Shown in pieces: positions 42,092 through 50,386 of a stretch of DNA of 64,000 nucleotides. Position 1 is the stretch's first letter, and each line of letters begins with the position of its first letter. Position numbers and translations under genes: made by a program. Where the stretch lies: NCBI GenBank assembly GCA_964487605.1, contig CAZARU010000025.1:7390-71389 (forward strand), read 5' to 3'. A model generated the notes under the pieces. It was not told the DNA's origin. It worked only from the letters and a program-made list of their open reading frames with translations, and searched no databases. The stretch comes from JAJDAH01 sp964487605. GTDB taxonomy: Bacteria; Myxococcota_A; Polyangia; Polyangiales; Polyangiaceae.

Positions 42092-42874
42092 GTGAAGGTC
42101 GCCACCTGGAACGTGAACTCCATCCGCGCGAGGGAAGCCTACGTGGTGGAATGGCTGCGACAGAACGAGCCGGACGTCGTCGCCATGCAGGAGACGAAGG
42201 TAATAGACGACGACTTCCCCACGGAGGCATTCACGCGCGTCGGGTACGAAGTCGTGATGGCGGGACAGAAATCCTACAACGGTGTCGCCATCGCCTCTCG
42301 ACGGCGCATCTCCGACGTCGTGATCGGACTGCCCGGGCAGTCGCCCGATGCCGACCGTCGCTCCATCGCCGCCATCATCGATGGCGTCACGGTGGTCAGC
42401 GTCTACGTCCCGAACGGGAAGCGGCCCGATTCACCGGACTTCGAGGAGAAGATCGCGTGGCTGGGATGCCTTCGCCAGAGCATGATCGACCGGGGCGTCT
42501 CCGAGCGCCCGGTGCTCCTGGCGGGTGACTTCAACGTCGCGCTCGAGGAGCGAGACGTGTGGGATCCCGACGCCTACCGTGGAAAGCTGCACTTCCACCC
42601 GCGCGAGCACGAAGCCATGCGGGCGCTCCTCGACGTGGGCCTCGTGGACGCGTACCGCCTGCACGAGCCCGGCACGGGGAAGTACTCGTGGTGGGACTAC
42701 CGGGGTGGCTCCTTCCACAAGAACGAGGGACTGCGCATCGACTACGTGTTCCTGTCGCGAAGCCTGGTCCCTCGCTGCATCGGCGCGACCATGGATCGCA
42801 ACGCCCGGAAGAAGTCACCGCTCGGACCGCCTTCGGACCACGTCCCCGTGATGGTTCAGCTCGCCGACGTCTGA
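42092..42874 (+). CDS. xth: Exodeoxyribonuclease III (AP endonuclease, EEP family)
   Basis: 260 residues from a GTG at 42092. All core motifs are present: KVATWNVNSIRA, MQETKV (catalytic Glu), GVAIASRR, SVYVPNGK (Tyr motif), LAGDFNVAL (Asp/Asn), WWDYRGGSFHKNEGLRIDYVF, and SDHVPV (His-Asp pair). Acts in base-excision repair at abasic sites and as 3'-5' exonuclease. Usual family length. Its 3' end overlaps the convergent DUF1704-like gene by 19 nt. Confidence 0.95.
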   Translation: MKVATWNVNSIRAREAYVVEWLRQNEPDVVAMQETKVIDDDFPTEAFTRVGYEVVMAGQKSYNGVAIASRRRISDVVIGLPGQSPDADRRSIAAIIDGVTVVSVYVPNGKRPDSPDFEEKIAWLGCLRQSMIDRGVSERPVLLAGDFNVALEERDVWDPDAYRGKLHFHPREHEAMRALLDVGLVDAYRLHEPGTGKYSWWDYRGGSFHKNEGLRIDYVFLSRSLVPRCIGATMDRNARKKSPLGPPSDHVPVMVQLADV

Positions 42875-43962
42875 GGCCTCTCCGAACCGAGTGAGGAGCC
42901 CTCGTGCGCCGCCAGGACGCGTGCCGCGTCGACTCCACGACGACCGGTCGAGAGCCAGCGCTCGAGGGATGCGTCACGCTCGAGGGCCCGCTCGACCCGC
43001 AAGAGCGCTGGAAGGTAGACGATCTCGCGCGCGAGTCCCCCGCCCCTGTGCACCCGAAAGGCTTCGCGCACTGCCTCCTCACGGCTCGCGCCGAGCGCCA
43101 TCGCCTCGGACACCGAATCGACCAGCGTGGCACCACGCCGCACGCTCACGGCGAGCAAGTGACGGCGACCGAGCTCGGCGCACCTGGCGTCGTCGAGTCG
43201 GCCCGCCCGTCGTTCGAGCAGCAGCGCACGCCCCTCCTCGTCGTCCGTGGCGCCGTGACTGCCGCAGCCGGCGAGCGCGAGCCCCGAGCGGGATCCCTCG
43301 ACGCGCGGCACGAGGTGTCCCTGGACCTCGTGGAGCGCGATGCGCTCCGCCGTTCGTCGGGTCAGCGAGCACCCCGAACGGACGAACACGACGCCATCGC
43401 CCACCGCGGCAACGGACGCGAGATCCGACCGAGGCACGACGCGAGCCGGCAGCCTCCAGCGGCCGATCTCGCGCCGGACGATGCTCACGAGGCTGTGCGG
43501 CGTCGAGGTGTCGTCCGCGAAGAACCGCGGCTCCGGCGAGTCGCTCGGCTGCAGGCGCGCCCACTCGGTCGCGACGGTGATCGCTCGGCGCCCGACGGCT
43601 CGCGTTCCAGGCAGAAAGCGGAGCCCGGCGAGGCGACGGAAGCCTGGTGCGCCGACGTGCTCGGCGAGCTCGGCCTCGAGCGCCAGCTCGTGGGCACGGG
43701 CCGCGTAGAGCGCGGCCAGCGCACCGCGCCCCGCCAGCCCGTCCGCGATCGACTCGAGAGCACCCCGCAGGTCGCCGAGATTCGGGGGTGGACCGTAGTC
43801 GAGCGTCGGGGCGCGAGCGCAGCCGCGCCGATGCGCCTGCAGGAACTCGGCAAACGCCGCGGCCCAGCCGAACGGGCGGCAGCGATCGAGGAGCCCGATG
43901 CTGCGCTCGGCGATGCACAGGAACGCGTCGATGCGGCCCGCCCGCGCCGCGACGGGCGTCAT
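42856..43962 (-). CDS. DUF1704 / MATCAP-like metallopeptidase
   Basis: 368 residues, ATG at 43962 overlapping the PhoH gene's stop (ATGA). The metallopeptidase helix reads ERIALHEVQGHLVPR with H211, E212 and H216 in an H-E-x-x-x-H arrangement, as in the DUF1704/KIAA0895 family, whose eukaryotic members are tyrosine carboxypeptidases (MATCAP). Downstream motifs GRRHLLAVSVRRGATLVDSV and REIVYLPALLRVE also fit the family. Substrate in bacteria is unknown. Translational coupling to a PIN-PhoH protein is notable. Confidence 0.8.
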   Translation of the reverse strand: MTPVAARAGRIDAFLCIAERSIGLLDRCRPFGWAAAFAEFLQAHRRGCARAPTLDYGPPPNLGDLRGALESIADGLAGRGALAALYAARAHELALEAELAEHVGAPGFRRLAGLRFLPGTRAVGRRAITVATEWARLQPSDSPEPRFFADDTSTPHSLVSIVRREIGRWRLPARVVPRSDLASVAAVGDGVVFVRSGCSLTRRTAERIALHEVQGHLVPRVEGSRSGLALAGCGSHGATDDEEGRALLLERRAGRLDDARCAELGRRHLLAVSVRRGATLVDSVSEAMALGASREEAVREAFRVHRGGGLAREIVYLPALLRVERALERDASLERWLSTGRRGVDAARVLAAHEGSSLGSERPQTSAS

Positions 43963-45278
43963 AGCTTGTTCGCAGCCACGTTGGCGAGCTCGCTGCGCTC
44001 ACCCTTGTGCAGGAGCACGTGGCCGGTCAGTCGTTCGTCGCGCAACCGATCCGCAGCAACGGTCAGGCCGTTGGTGGCGCTGTCCACGTACGGGTTGTCG
44101 ATCTGGAACGGGTCGCCCGTGAGCACGATCTTCGTGCCCTCTCCGCAGCGCGTGATCACCGTCTTCACCTCGTGCGGCGTGAGGTTCTGCGCCTCGTCGA
44201 CGATGACGTACTGGTGAGGCAGGCTTCGCCCCCGGATGTACGTGAGGGGCTCCACCTGGATCTGACCGCTGTTCATCAGGTCCTCGAAGCCCCGTGCACC
44301 CTTGCGCTTGCCCCCGCCCGTGAGGAGCAGGAACTCGAGATTGTCGAAGACGGGCTGCATCCACGGATTGAGCTTCTGATCCACGTCCCCCGGCAGGTAG
44401 CCGAGATCCCGTCCCAGCGGCATCACCGGACGGCTCACCAGCAGCCGCGAGTAGAGGCCCTCTTCGACCGTCTGCTTCAGGCCCGCCGCGAGCGCGAGAA
44501 GCGTCTTGCCCGTCCCCGCCTTGCCCACCAGCGTGATGAGTCGAATCGAATCGTCCAGCAACAGGTCGAGCGCGAAGCTCTGCTCCTTGTTCCGAGGTCG
44601 CACGCCCAGGATGCCGTTCTTCTCGCCGATGAGCTGCCTCACTTCGCCCTTGTCCGCGTGAAAACGACCGAGAGCGGTCCTGGACTTGGGGCGGTCGTCC
44701 CTGAGGAGCACGCACACGTTCGGGTACAGGCTGGACTGCGGCGGAGGGGGGAACGACCCCCGCTCGAAGAACGCGTCGAGATCGTCCGCGGTGACGGGAA
44801 GCTCCACGATGCCGGCGTCGAGGTGGTCGAGATCCACCGCCTGGTTCTCGTAGACCTGGGTCGCGAGTCCCATCGCGTCGGCGCGGATGCGGAGGTTCAC
44901 GTCCATGGTCACGAACACGGTGGGACGGTCGGGTGATTGCTCGGCGATGTCGATCGCCGTCTGCAGGATTGCGTGATCGGCGGAGGCCGGCCGCAGCGCC
45001 ACCGACAGCTCGGGCCGCTTGGGGGGAACGTAGACGCAGAGCGTTCCGCCGTCGCCGATGGATACGCCACGCGAGAGTGAGCCACCTCGCTCCCGCGCGG
45101 CGTCGAGCAGCCGCGCCACCTCACGGGCGTTGCGACCGCGCTCGGTGCCGTCACGCTTGAACTGATCCACCTCCTCGATCACGTAGATGGGGATGAGGAC
45201 GTCGTTGTCCTCGAACTTGAAGATCGCCTGCGGATCGTGGAGCAGGACGTTCGTATCGAGGACGTAGTTCTTCTTCAT
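43959..45278 (-). CDS. PIN-PhoH family ATPase/RNase (PhoH2-like)
   Basis: 439 residues from an ATG at 45278. N-terminal PIN nuclease domain 1-150: YVLDTNVLL with the first acidic residue, VIEEVDQFK, FVTMDVNLRIRADAMG. C-terminal PhoH ATPase: Walker A GKAGTGKT (252-259), RPVMPLGRDLGYLPGD, YVIVDEAQNLTPHE (Walker B), LTGDPFQIDNPY. PhoH2 proteins are ATP-dependent RNA-unwinding RNases; this fusion of PIN and PhoH is the YlaK-like type. Normal length. It is divergent from the cupin lipoprotein gene. Confidence 0.93.
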   Translation of the reverse strand: MKKNYVLDTNVLLHDPQAIFKFEDNDVLIPIYVIEEVDQFKRDGTERGRNAREVARLLDAARERGGSLSRGVSIGDGGTLCVYVPPKRPELSVALRPASADHAILQTAIDIAEQSPDRPTVFVTMDVNLRIRADAMGLATQVYENQAVDLDHLDAGIVELPVTADDLDAFFERGSFPPPPQSSLYPNVCVLLRDDRPKSRTALGRFHADKGEVRQLIGEKNGILGVRPRNKEQSFALDLLLDDSIRLITLVGKAGTGKTLLALAAGLKQTVEEGLYSRLLVSRPVMPLGRDLGYLPGDVDQKLNPWMQPVFDNLEFLLLTGGGKRKGARGFEDLMNSGQIQVEPLTYIRGRSLPHQYVIVDEAQNLTPHEVKTVITRCGEGTKIVLTGDPFQIDNPYVDSATNGLTVAADRLRDERLTGHVLLHKGERSELANVAANKL

Positions 45279-45458
45279 GGTGTCCGGAGGGCGGGCTCGC
45301 CTCGCCGGATACCCGGGGGAGCACGGTCGTGCAACGGGCATGCGGTCGTTGCCCCGGGACCAACTGCGTCCATCGGGAAATTCGCTTTTCCAGCACAACT
45401 TCGGACCGGCGCGACGTGGGGCTTGACCCACCCGCGCGTCAGTGGCTTCCCTCACCCC

Positions 45459-46496
45459 ATGCGCGCTCTGTCCCTCGCGATCGCCGTCGTCACCCTGGGC
45501 TGCTCGGCGACGAAACCGGAATCGATCTATCCGCCCAACGTCGGCCCCCTGCCCGTTCGTCCGCTCCCGTCCGGCGACGACTTCGCGACCGACGTGGAGC
45601 CGACTTCCGTCGCCGAGCCGTCGCCGAAGGGTCCGAGCCCCGTCGACGCTGCCCTGCCGTCGTCCGGCATCGAAGCGCTCACCGCGAAAGCGGCGTGCAC
45701 CGAGAAGGTGTGCGCGCTCGCGGCGTGGATCCCCGATCCCGCATGGGGCACGCCGGCACCCACCGGGAAGGCGGCTCCAGCCGCGCTCTGGCAGCACGAC
45801 GTCAAGGACGGCAGCACGGTCGTGTTTCCGCGTCACAGCCAGCTCACGGTGCAGGGCGTCGTCGTCGCGGGCGGCGTGCTCGCTTCGGCGGACGAGGGCG
45901 GCCCCGCACAGAAGCTCGACGCCTGGGGGGCGTTTCGCGCGGAGGGCGCAGGGGTGAAGCTCAAGGCCGAAGGCGGCGACGCGAAGATCGTCGTGGTGGT
46001 GAGCACGACCGCCGCCAGCCTCGGGGAGTCCCTGGAGCTGGGAAAGAAGCAAGGCTTCAAGGTTCGGTGGCTCAAGCGCCCGGGCGGCTCGGCGCTGCAG
46101 ACCAAGAAGCTCGGAGACGTCGAACCCTGGAGCTGGATGGGCGGCGCCGCGCGGGCGCGCGTCGCCTTCGGCGGGGACGCGGCCAAATCGGCGAGCCTCT
46201 CGGTCCTCATGATGTCGGGCGACTCGAAGGTTCCCGAGCACGATCACCCGGAGTCCTGGGAGCACATCGGCAACCTCGGCGGAAGTGGCAACCTCGTCGT
46301 CGCGGGCACTCCCCACGCCGTCGGTCCGGGCGCGGTGATCGGCATCCCCAAGGCCGACAAGCACTCGTTCACGCCGAGCGGCAAGACCGTGGTGGCCGTG
46401 CAGGTGTACGTCCCCTCTGGCCCCGAGCAGCGCTACGAGAAGCTGGCGCACGACGCCGAAGCAGGCGGCTCCAAGGCGAAGACGGCGACGCCCTGA
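45459..46496 (+). CDS. Lipoprotein with C-terminal cupin domain
   Basis: 345 residues from an ATG at 45459. Signal RALSLAIAVVTLGC, lipobox TLGC. The mature protein has a Pro-rich lead, a first double-stranded beta-helix-like half (KDGSTVVFPRHSQLTVQGVVVAGG), and a clear cupin at about 230-330 (SKVPEHDHPESWEHI...GNLVVAGTPHAVGPGAVIGIPKADKHSF) with the H-x-H-x(n)-E and a later His, so a bound metal is plausible. It may be a bicupin. Function and substrate unknown. Confidence 0.8.
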   Translation: MRALSLAIAVVTLGCSATKPESIYPPNVGPLPVRPLPSGDDFATDVEPTSVAEPSPKGPSPVDAALPSSGIEALTAKAACTEKVCALAAWIPDPAWGTPAPTGKAAPAALWQHDVKDGSTVVFPRHSQLTVQGVVVAGGVLASADEGGPAQKLDAWGAFRAEGAGVKLKAEGGDAKIVVVVSTTAASLGESLELGKKQGFKVRWLKRPGGSALQTKKLGDVEPWSWMGGAARARVAFGGDAAKSASLSVLMMSGDSKVPEHDHPESWEHIGNLGGSGNLVVAGTPHAVGPGAVIGIPKADKHSFTPSGKTVVAVQVYVPSGPEQRYEKLAHDAEAGGSKAKTATP

Positions 46497-46551
46497 ACGA
46501 ACTTCATTAACCGCCGCGCCACCGAAGGCAGCCGGCCGTCGCTCGTTCGGC

Positions 46552-46557
46552 TACGCT
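46552..46557 (+). promoter_or_regulatory. Putative -10 element (TACGCT)
   Basis: TACGCT ends 10 nt before the GTG at 46568; expected leader is only a few nt. Confidence 0.3.
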
Positions 46558-46567
46558 TCGCGACCGA

Positions 46568-48910
46568 GTGAGCGCCCCGACACGAGGCCTCTGGCTGCCC
46601 AGTGCCGCCGTCGCGTACGTCTGCTTCGCTTCGATGCAGGCGGCTGGCCCGTCCGCGCTCACGTGGGCGGCGCTCGTGGGGCTCCCTGCGGCACTCGCCT
46701 TCTTCTGGCGCCGCACCGAGGCCCCACAGCGCGGCGAGGATCGGGTCGATCCGGAAGCCCGCGCCGCGATGCGCGCCTGCCTGTGGGGCGCGGCGATCTT
46801 CCTGGCCGCTCGCACGGGACCGGCGGGGCGTCCGGCCTTCGACGCTGCCGCGAACGTCGGTACGGGAACGGCAGCCGTCGCCGGTCTGATCGCGCTGGCA
46901 CGGATCACGCCGCTCGGCGGTTTGCTGCAGGCGCACCCCACCACTCGGTCGCTGGATGCGGCGGTGTTCACGGGCGTGCTCTGGGGCATCGCCGTAGCGC
47001 TCCCCGCCTTCCGCGCGCTCTGGCCCGAGCGGTCGATTCTGCTCGATCCCCTCGCCATCGACTACGCGACGACGACGGCCGGAATCGGATCGCTGCTGGT
47101 GCTCGTGGCGACCGCCTGGCGGCTGCGAGCGCTGCGGCGGTTCGAGCTGGGCACCGGAGACCGCGCGGCGGGTGCCCTCGCGCTGGCGCTCACCGCGTTC
47201 CTCGTGGCGGTGCCCGCGTCCGCGGCGGACCTCGCGGCCCCGGATCGCGTCCTGCCCCTCGGCGTCGTCGTGGGCGCGTCGGCGTGCGCGTGGACGGCCA
47301 CGACGCGCGAGCCGACGACCGTATCGTCGGCGCTGCGCGGCATCCTCGCGGTGATGATCCTCGGAGCCCCGACGATCCTCGTCGGAGGCGTGCTCGCACG
47401 GCAGATGCCCGAGCGCGCCGGCGCCATCGCGCTGGTCGCGTGCAGCCTCTCGATCGTCGTCGGGCTCGTGGCACGAGCCGTGGCACGCCCCCTCGGTCCG
47501 GAGCAGTCGCGCTGGCTCGACGCCATCGAGGGCGCGAGCAGGGGAGCGCTGCAGCCGGAGCCGGAGGCAGCGCTGCGCTCGGCGCTGATGGCCCTGGGCC
47601 AGGCGAGCGCGCTCCCGGGCGTGCGACCCGAACTCTGGCGCAACGACCCCGAAGAGGTCCTGAGCATCGATCTCGCGGGCTACCTCCACGTCGCGAAGGG
47701 GGAAGCGCCGCAGCGCCTCTACGAGCTGGCGCTCGCCGAACCGGAGCGGACGCTCCGCGACGAGGCGCTCCGTGCCGTGGTGGTTCGTCGCGCGGAGGTG
47801 CGGCCGCTGCTCGCGTGGTTCGAGACACGGCGGGCCTTCAGCGCCACCGTCATCGTGGACGAGGACGGCCCCCTGGGCTTCATTCTGCTCCCGCGCGGCG
47901 CGCGCACGACGCCCATGACGCTGGAAGAAGCCCGCGCCGTGCGGTTGCTCGCGGATCGGATCAGCGCGCTGCTCTCCGTCTCCTCCGCGCTGGCGCGGTC
48001 ACGGGAGCGAGAGCTCGCCGCCATCGCGCGGGCGGATTCCCTCGACGCGGAGCGCCGTCGCCTGGAGGTGATCATAGACGGAGCGGGTGAACGCCACGTG
48101 TCGTTCGCCGAGAGCCTCGCCCGGTCGGTCCGCGTGGCGCAGTACAGCCCGGCGGCTCGCCAGACCGCCGAGGCGATAGAGCGCTTCGGCCGGATGGGAT
48201 CGCCCATCACGCTGATCGCTCCCCACGGCGCCGATGCGCGTGGTTGGGCCGCGCTGGCGCATCTGGCCAGCGCCCGACGCACCGGACCGATCGTCGTCGT
48301 GGACGGTGCGTCGAGCGTGGAGCACGATCCCAGACGGTGGGAATCCGACCGGTCCGCGCTCCGCCTCGCCGACGGCGGCACCCTGGCCCTGCTCGACGCG
48401 AGCGCCCTGCCCATCGAGGTCCAGGAGATCGTCGGCCGAACGCTCGCGCGGCACGCGCAGGCCGCTCACCCGTCGCGAGTCGCGCCGCCGGCCATCGTCG
48501 CGTCGGTTCGCGAGCCCCCGGAGGCGCTGCTGGCCGCCGGGACGCTGTCGCCCGCCCTCGGCGCGTGGTTGAGCGCCGAGCCGGTCTCCATTCCGCCCCT
48601 GGCCGATAGAGCAGAAGATCTCCGCTCGCTGATCCTCGACGAGCTGGCGCGAACGGGCGTGCGCATTCGGCGGGGAGAGCCCCTGGGAATCGACGCGAGC
48701 GCCCTGCACCTGCTGACCGAGCACACCTGGCCCGGCAACGAGGCGGAGCTCGCCGGCGTGATCGCGCGCGCCGCCGGCGCCGCGGCGGGCAGAGTCGTGA
48801 CGGCGGCCGACCTGGCGTCCATCGGGTTTCGGCCCACGCCGTCGTCGGGTACGCCGGTGCCGCCGTCGCTGCGTCGCCGTCCGTCTTCCCGGGCGCCGCG
48901 ACGCCGCTGA
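46568..48910 (+). CDS. Membrane protein with GAF-like domain and degenerate sigma54-activator AAA domain
   Basis: 780 residues from GTG. The N-terminal ~305 residues hold about eight hydrophobic helices. A GAF-like region spans about 330-500 (FSATVIVDEDGPLGFILLPRG, TLEEARAVRLLADRIS, SALARSRERE). Residues 512-755 follow the layout of NtrC-type enhancer-binding proteins: ITLIAPHGADARGW in the Walker A position, ADGGTLALLDASALPIEVQ in the Walker B position, and HTWPGNEAELAGVI near the end. But the Walker A Gly-Lys-Ser/Thr and Walker B Asp-Glu are absent, there is no GAFTGA loop and no DNA-binding HTH. It is probably a non-hydrolysing sensor or scaffold. Confidence 0.8.
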   Translation: MSAPTRGLWLPSAAVAYVCFASMQAAGPSALTWAALVGLPAALAFFWRRTEAPQRGEDRVDPEARAAMRACLWGAAIFLAARTGPAGRPAFDAAANVGTGTAAVAGLIALARITPLGGLLQAHPTTRSLDAAVFTGVLWGIAVALPAFRALWPERSILLDPLAIDYATTTAGIGSLLVLVATAWRLRALRRFELGTGDRAAGALALALTAFLVAVPASAADLAAPDRVLPLGVVVGASACAWTATTREPTTVSSALRGILAVMILGAPTILVGGVLARQMPERAGAIALVACSLSIVVGLVARAVARPLGPEQSRWLDAIEGASRGALQPEPEAALRSALMALGQASALPGVRPELWRNDPEEVLSIDLAGYLHVAKGEAPQRLYELALAEPERTLRDEALRAVVVRRAEVRPLLAWFETRRAFSATVIVDEDGPLGFILLPRGARTTPMTLEEARAVRLLADRISALLSVSSALARSRERELAAIARADSLDAERRRLEVIIDGAGERHVSFAESLARSVRVAQYSPAARQTAEAIERFGRMGSPITLIAPHGADARGWAALAHLASARRTGPIVVVDGASSVEHDPRRWESDRSALRLADGGTLALLDASALPIEVQEIVGRTLARHAQAAHPSRVAPPAIVASVREPPEALLAAGTLSPALGAWLSAEPVSIPPLADRAEDLRSLILDELARTGVRIRRGEPLGIDASALHLLTEHTWPGNEAELAGVIARAAGAAAGRVVTAADLASIGFRPTPSSGTPVPPSLRRRPSSRAPRRR

Positions 48911-49013
48911 CGCGCCGCGCGGCTGCGCAATTTTGGCCCCGCTCGTGGCGAACGGCGAAGATCGCCTTTCGACGCACGGTGGTGTCCACGCGCCGTGGCG
49001 GGAGGTTCTTCCC

Positions 49014-49448
49014 TTGAAGTACGCCTTGGTCATCCTCGAGAGCGAAGCCGCGTTTCCTGGCTGGATAGACGACGAGCTGGGCCCCAGCAGCGACGTGGTC
49101 GTGCTGGCGCGCAGGCGGCTGGAGACGCTCCGTGAGTTCGAGGCGCGGATGGCGAGTCGGCTCGCCGCAGTACCGGACGGCGCCGAACCCTGCGTGAGCG
49201 TCCTCGCGTGCGGCACCGCCGAGGGGCCCGAGCAGGAGGCGCTCTGCCGCACGCTCCTGTACGCGCTGGCCCGACTGGCGGACCGCCGCGACGGCGCTCG
49301 CGTGTTCGTGACGACGTCCCGCATGAACCCCGGGATGGAGCGTGTCGTCGACGAGGCAAGGCGAACCGGACGCCGGACGCCGGTCGTTCGCGTCGAAAGC
49401 TGCCACCTCGATGCCGCCTCCGCACCCGAAGTGCGGCTCGTCGCGTAG
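49014..49448 (+). CDS. Small protein of unknown function
   Basis: 144 residues if started at the TTG at 49014, which has a good ribosome site GGGAGG 9 nt upstream. The frame is open back to 48933. It is alpha/beta with a first strand KYALVILES, EFEARMASRLAAVP, CVSVLACGTAEGPEQEALCRTLLYALARLADRR, and ends in a strand VVRVES. The order suggests a small Rossmann-like fold. No family recognised. It is 103 nt downstream of the pseudo-activator gene and could be its partner. Confidence 0.6.
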   Translation: MKYALVILESEAAFPGWIDDELGPSSDVVVLARRRLETLREFEARMASRLAAVPDGAEPCVSVLACGTAEGPEQEALCRTLLYALARLADRRDGARVFVTTSRMNPGMERVVDEARRTGRRTPVVRVESCHLDAASAPEVRLVA

Positions 49449-49456
49449 GGACGGGC

Positions 49457-50386
49457 TCAGGGACTGCCGAACGTGAAGGTCCCCACGGCCGCGAGGCGCC
49501 AGGGCAAAGCCAAGCCCTCGCGATCACCCCGCTCGTCCTTCGCCGGCTCGCGGCATCGCTCCTTCGCGCCGCTCTCCTTCTCGCAGATCTCGCCGCCGAC
49601 GTGCAGGTACGCGAGGGCCTGGGGTCCGAGGCGGAACACCTCCGCGAGCTGCCACTCGACGCCGATCCCCAGCTGGTAGGCGACACCGGGCGCGCGGTAC
49701 TCGTACTTGCCGCCGTCGTTCTCCGCGACGGCCTCCACCGTGCTCAGGGCGAGGCCCGCGTGCAGGTACGGCTCGGCGACCGAATCGTCCCACCAGTACC
49801 AGCGCACGTAAGGTCCGAAGGTGCTGGCGGAGAAGCTGACGTCCGTAGCGTCGTCTTCGAGCTGACCGCGCCACTCGTCTCGGACGGAGAATGCCCAGGT
49901 CGCCAGCTCGAGGCCGACGGACCAGTGGGGTGCGAAGCGCCATCCACCGCCCAGCGCGGTGGCGAACGCGCCGTCCACGGCGCAGTCCGAATCCGGACGA
50001 TCGTCGCCACAGACGGCGTTGCCGAAGCCGAGCACCAGGAACAGCTCGACGGGGCGCTTGGGATCGGCAGGCGCCTTGGGCGCGACCGCGGGCTGGCCGT
50101 AGCCCGGCTGGCCGTAGCCCGGCTGACCGTAGCCCTGGTGACCGTAGCCGGGCTGTCCGTAGCCGGGCTGGCCGTAGCCGGGCTGGCCGTAGCCGGGCTG
50201 ACCGTAGCCGGGCTGGCCGTAGCCCGGCTGGCCGTGGGCAGGGGCGGCGGGGGGCGGGGTCGACTGCACGGGAGGTGGCGGCGGCGGAACGTCGCTCGTC
50301 CCCTGCGCAACGGCGCCCGGCGCGAAGAGGAGGAGCGTGGTGGACGAGAGTAGGGCGCGCACGGTGCCCGGGATGCTACCCGACAC
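49457..50386 (-). CDS. Outer-membrane beta-barrel protein with GYGQP repeat
   Basis: 309 residues from a GTG at 50386; an internal GTG at 50362 is an alternative. Signal RALLSSTTLLLFAPGAVA. After a Pro-rich stretch come nine five-residue units G-Q-P-G-Y (one as G-H-Q-G-Y) at residues 52-99. The rest is a barrel of about eight strands with amphipathic alternation (GGWRFAPHWSVGLELATWAF, FGPYVRWYWWDDSVAEPYLHAGLAL, GPQALAYLHVGGEI) ending in VGTFTFGSP. Such small OMP barrels are common in myxobacteria. It overlaps the preceding gene by 11 nt and closes a four-gene operon. Confidence 0.8.
   Translation of the reverse strand: MSGSIPGTVRALLSSTTLLLFAPGAVAQGTSDVPPPPPPVQSTPPPAAPAHGQPGYGQPGYGQPGYGQPGYGQPGYGQPGYGHQGYGQPGYGQPGYGQPAVAPKAPADPKRPVELFLVLGFGNAVCGDDRPDSDCAVDGAFATALGGGWRFAPHWSVGLELATWAFSVRDEWRGQLEDDATDVSFSASTFGPYVRWYWWDDSVAEPYLHAGLALSTVEAVAENDGGKYEYRAPGVAYQLGIGVEWQLAEVFRLGPQALAYLHVGGEICEKESGAKERCREPAKDERGDREGLALPWRLAAVGTFTFGSP
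50090..50233 (-). repeat. 15-bp tandem repeat coding for GYGQP units
   Basis: About 9.6 nearly identical 15-bp units (GGCTGGCCGTAGCCG on the plus strand) inside the barrel protein gene. Near-identity at DNA level points to recent expansion and likely length variation between strains. The region encodes a flexible Tyr/Gln-rich exported linker. Confidence 0.9.

Noticed and set aside
45376..45391. GGAAA-n6-TTTCC dyad in the phoH / cupin-lipoprotein divergent gap
   Set aside because: A 5-bp dyad is too short to support an operator call without conservation data.
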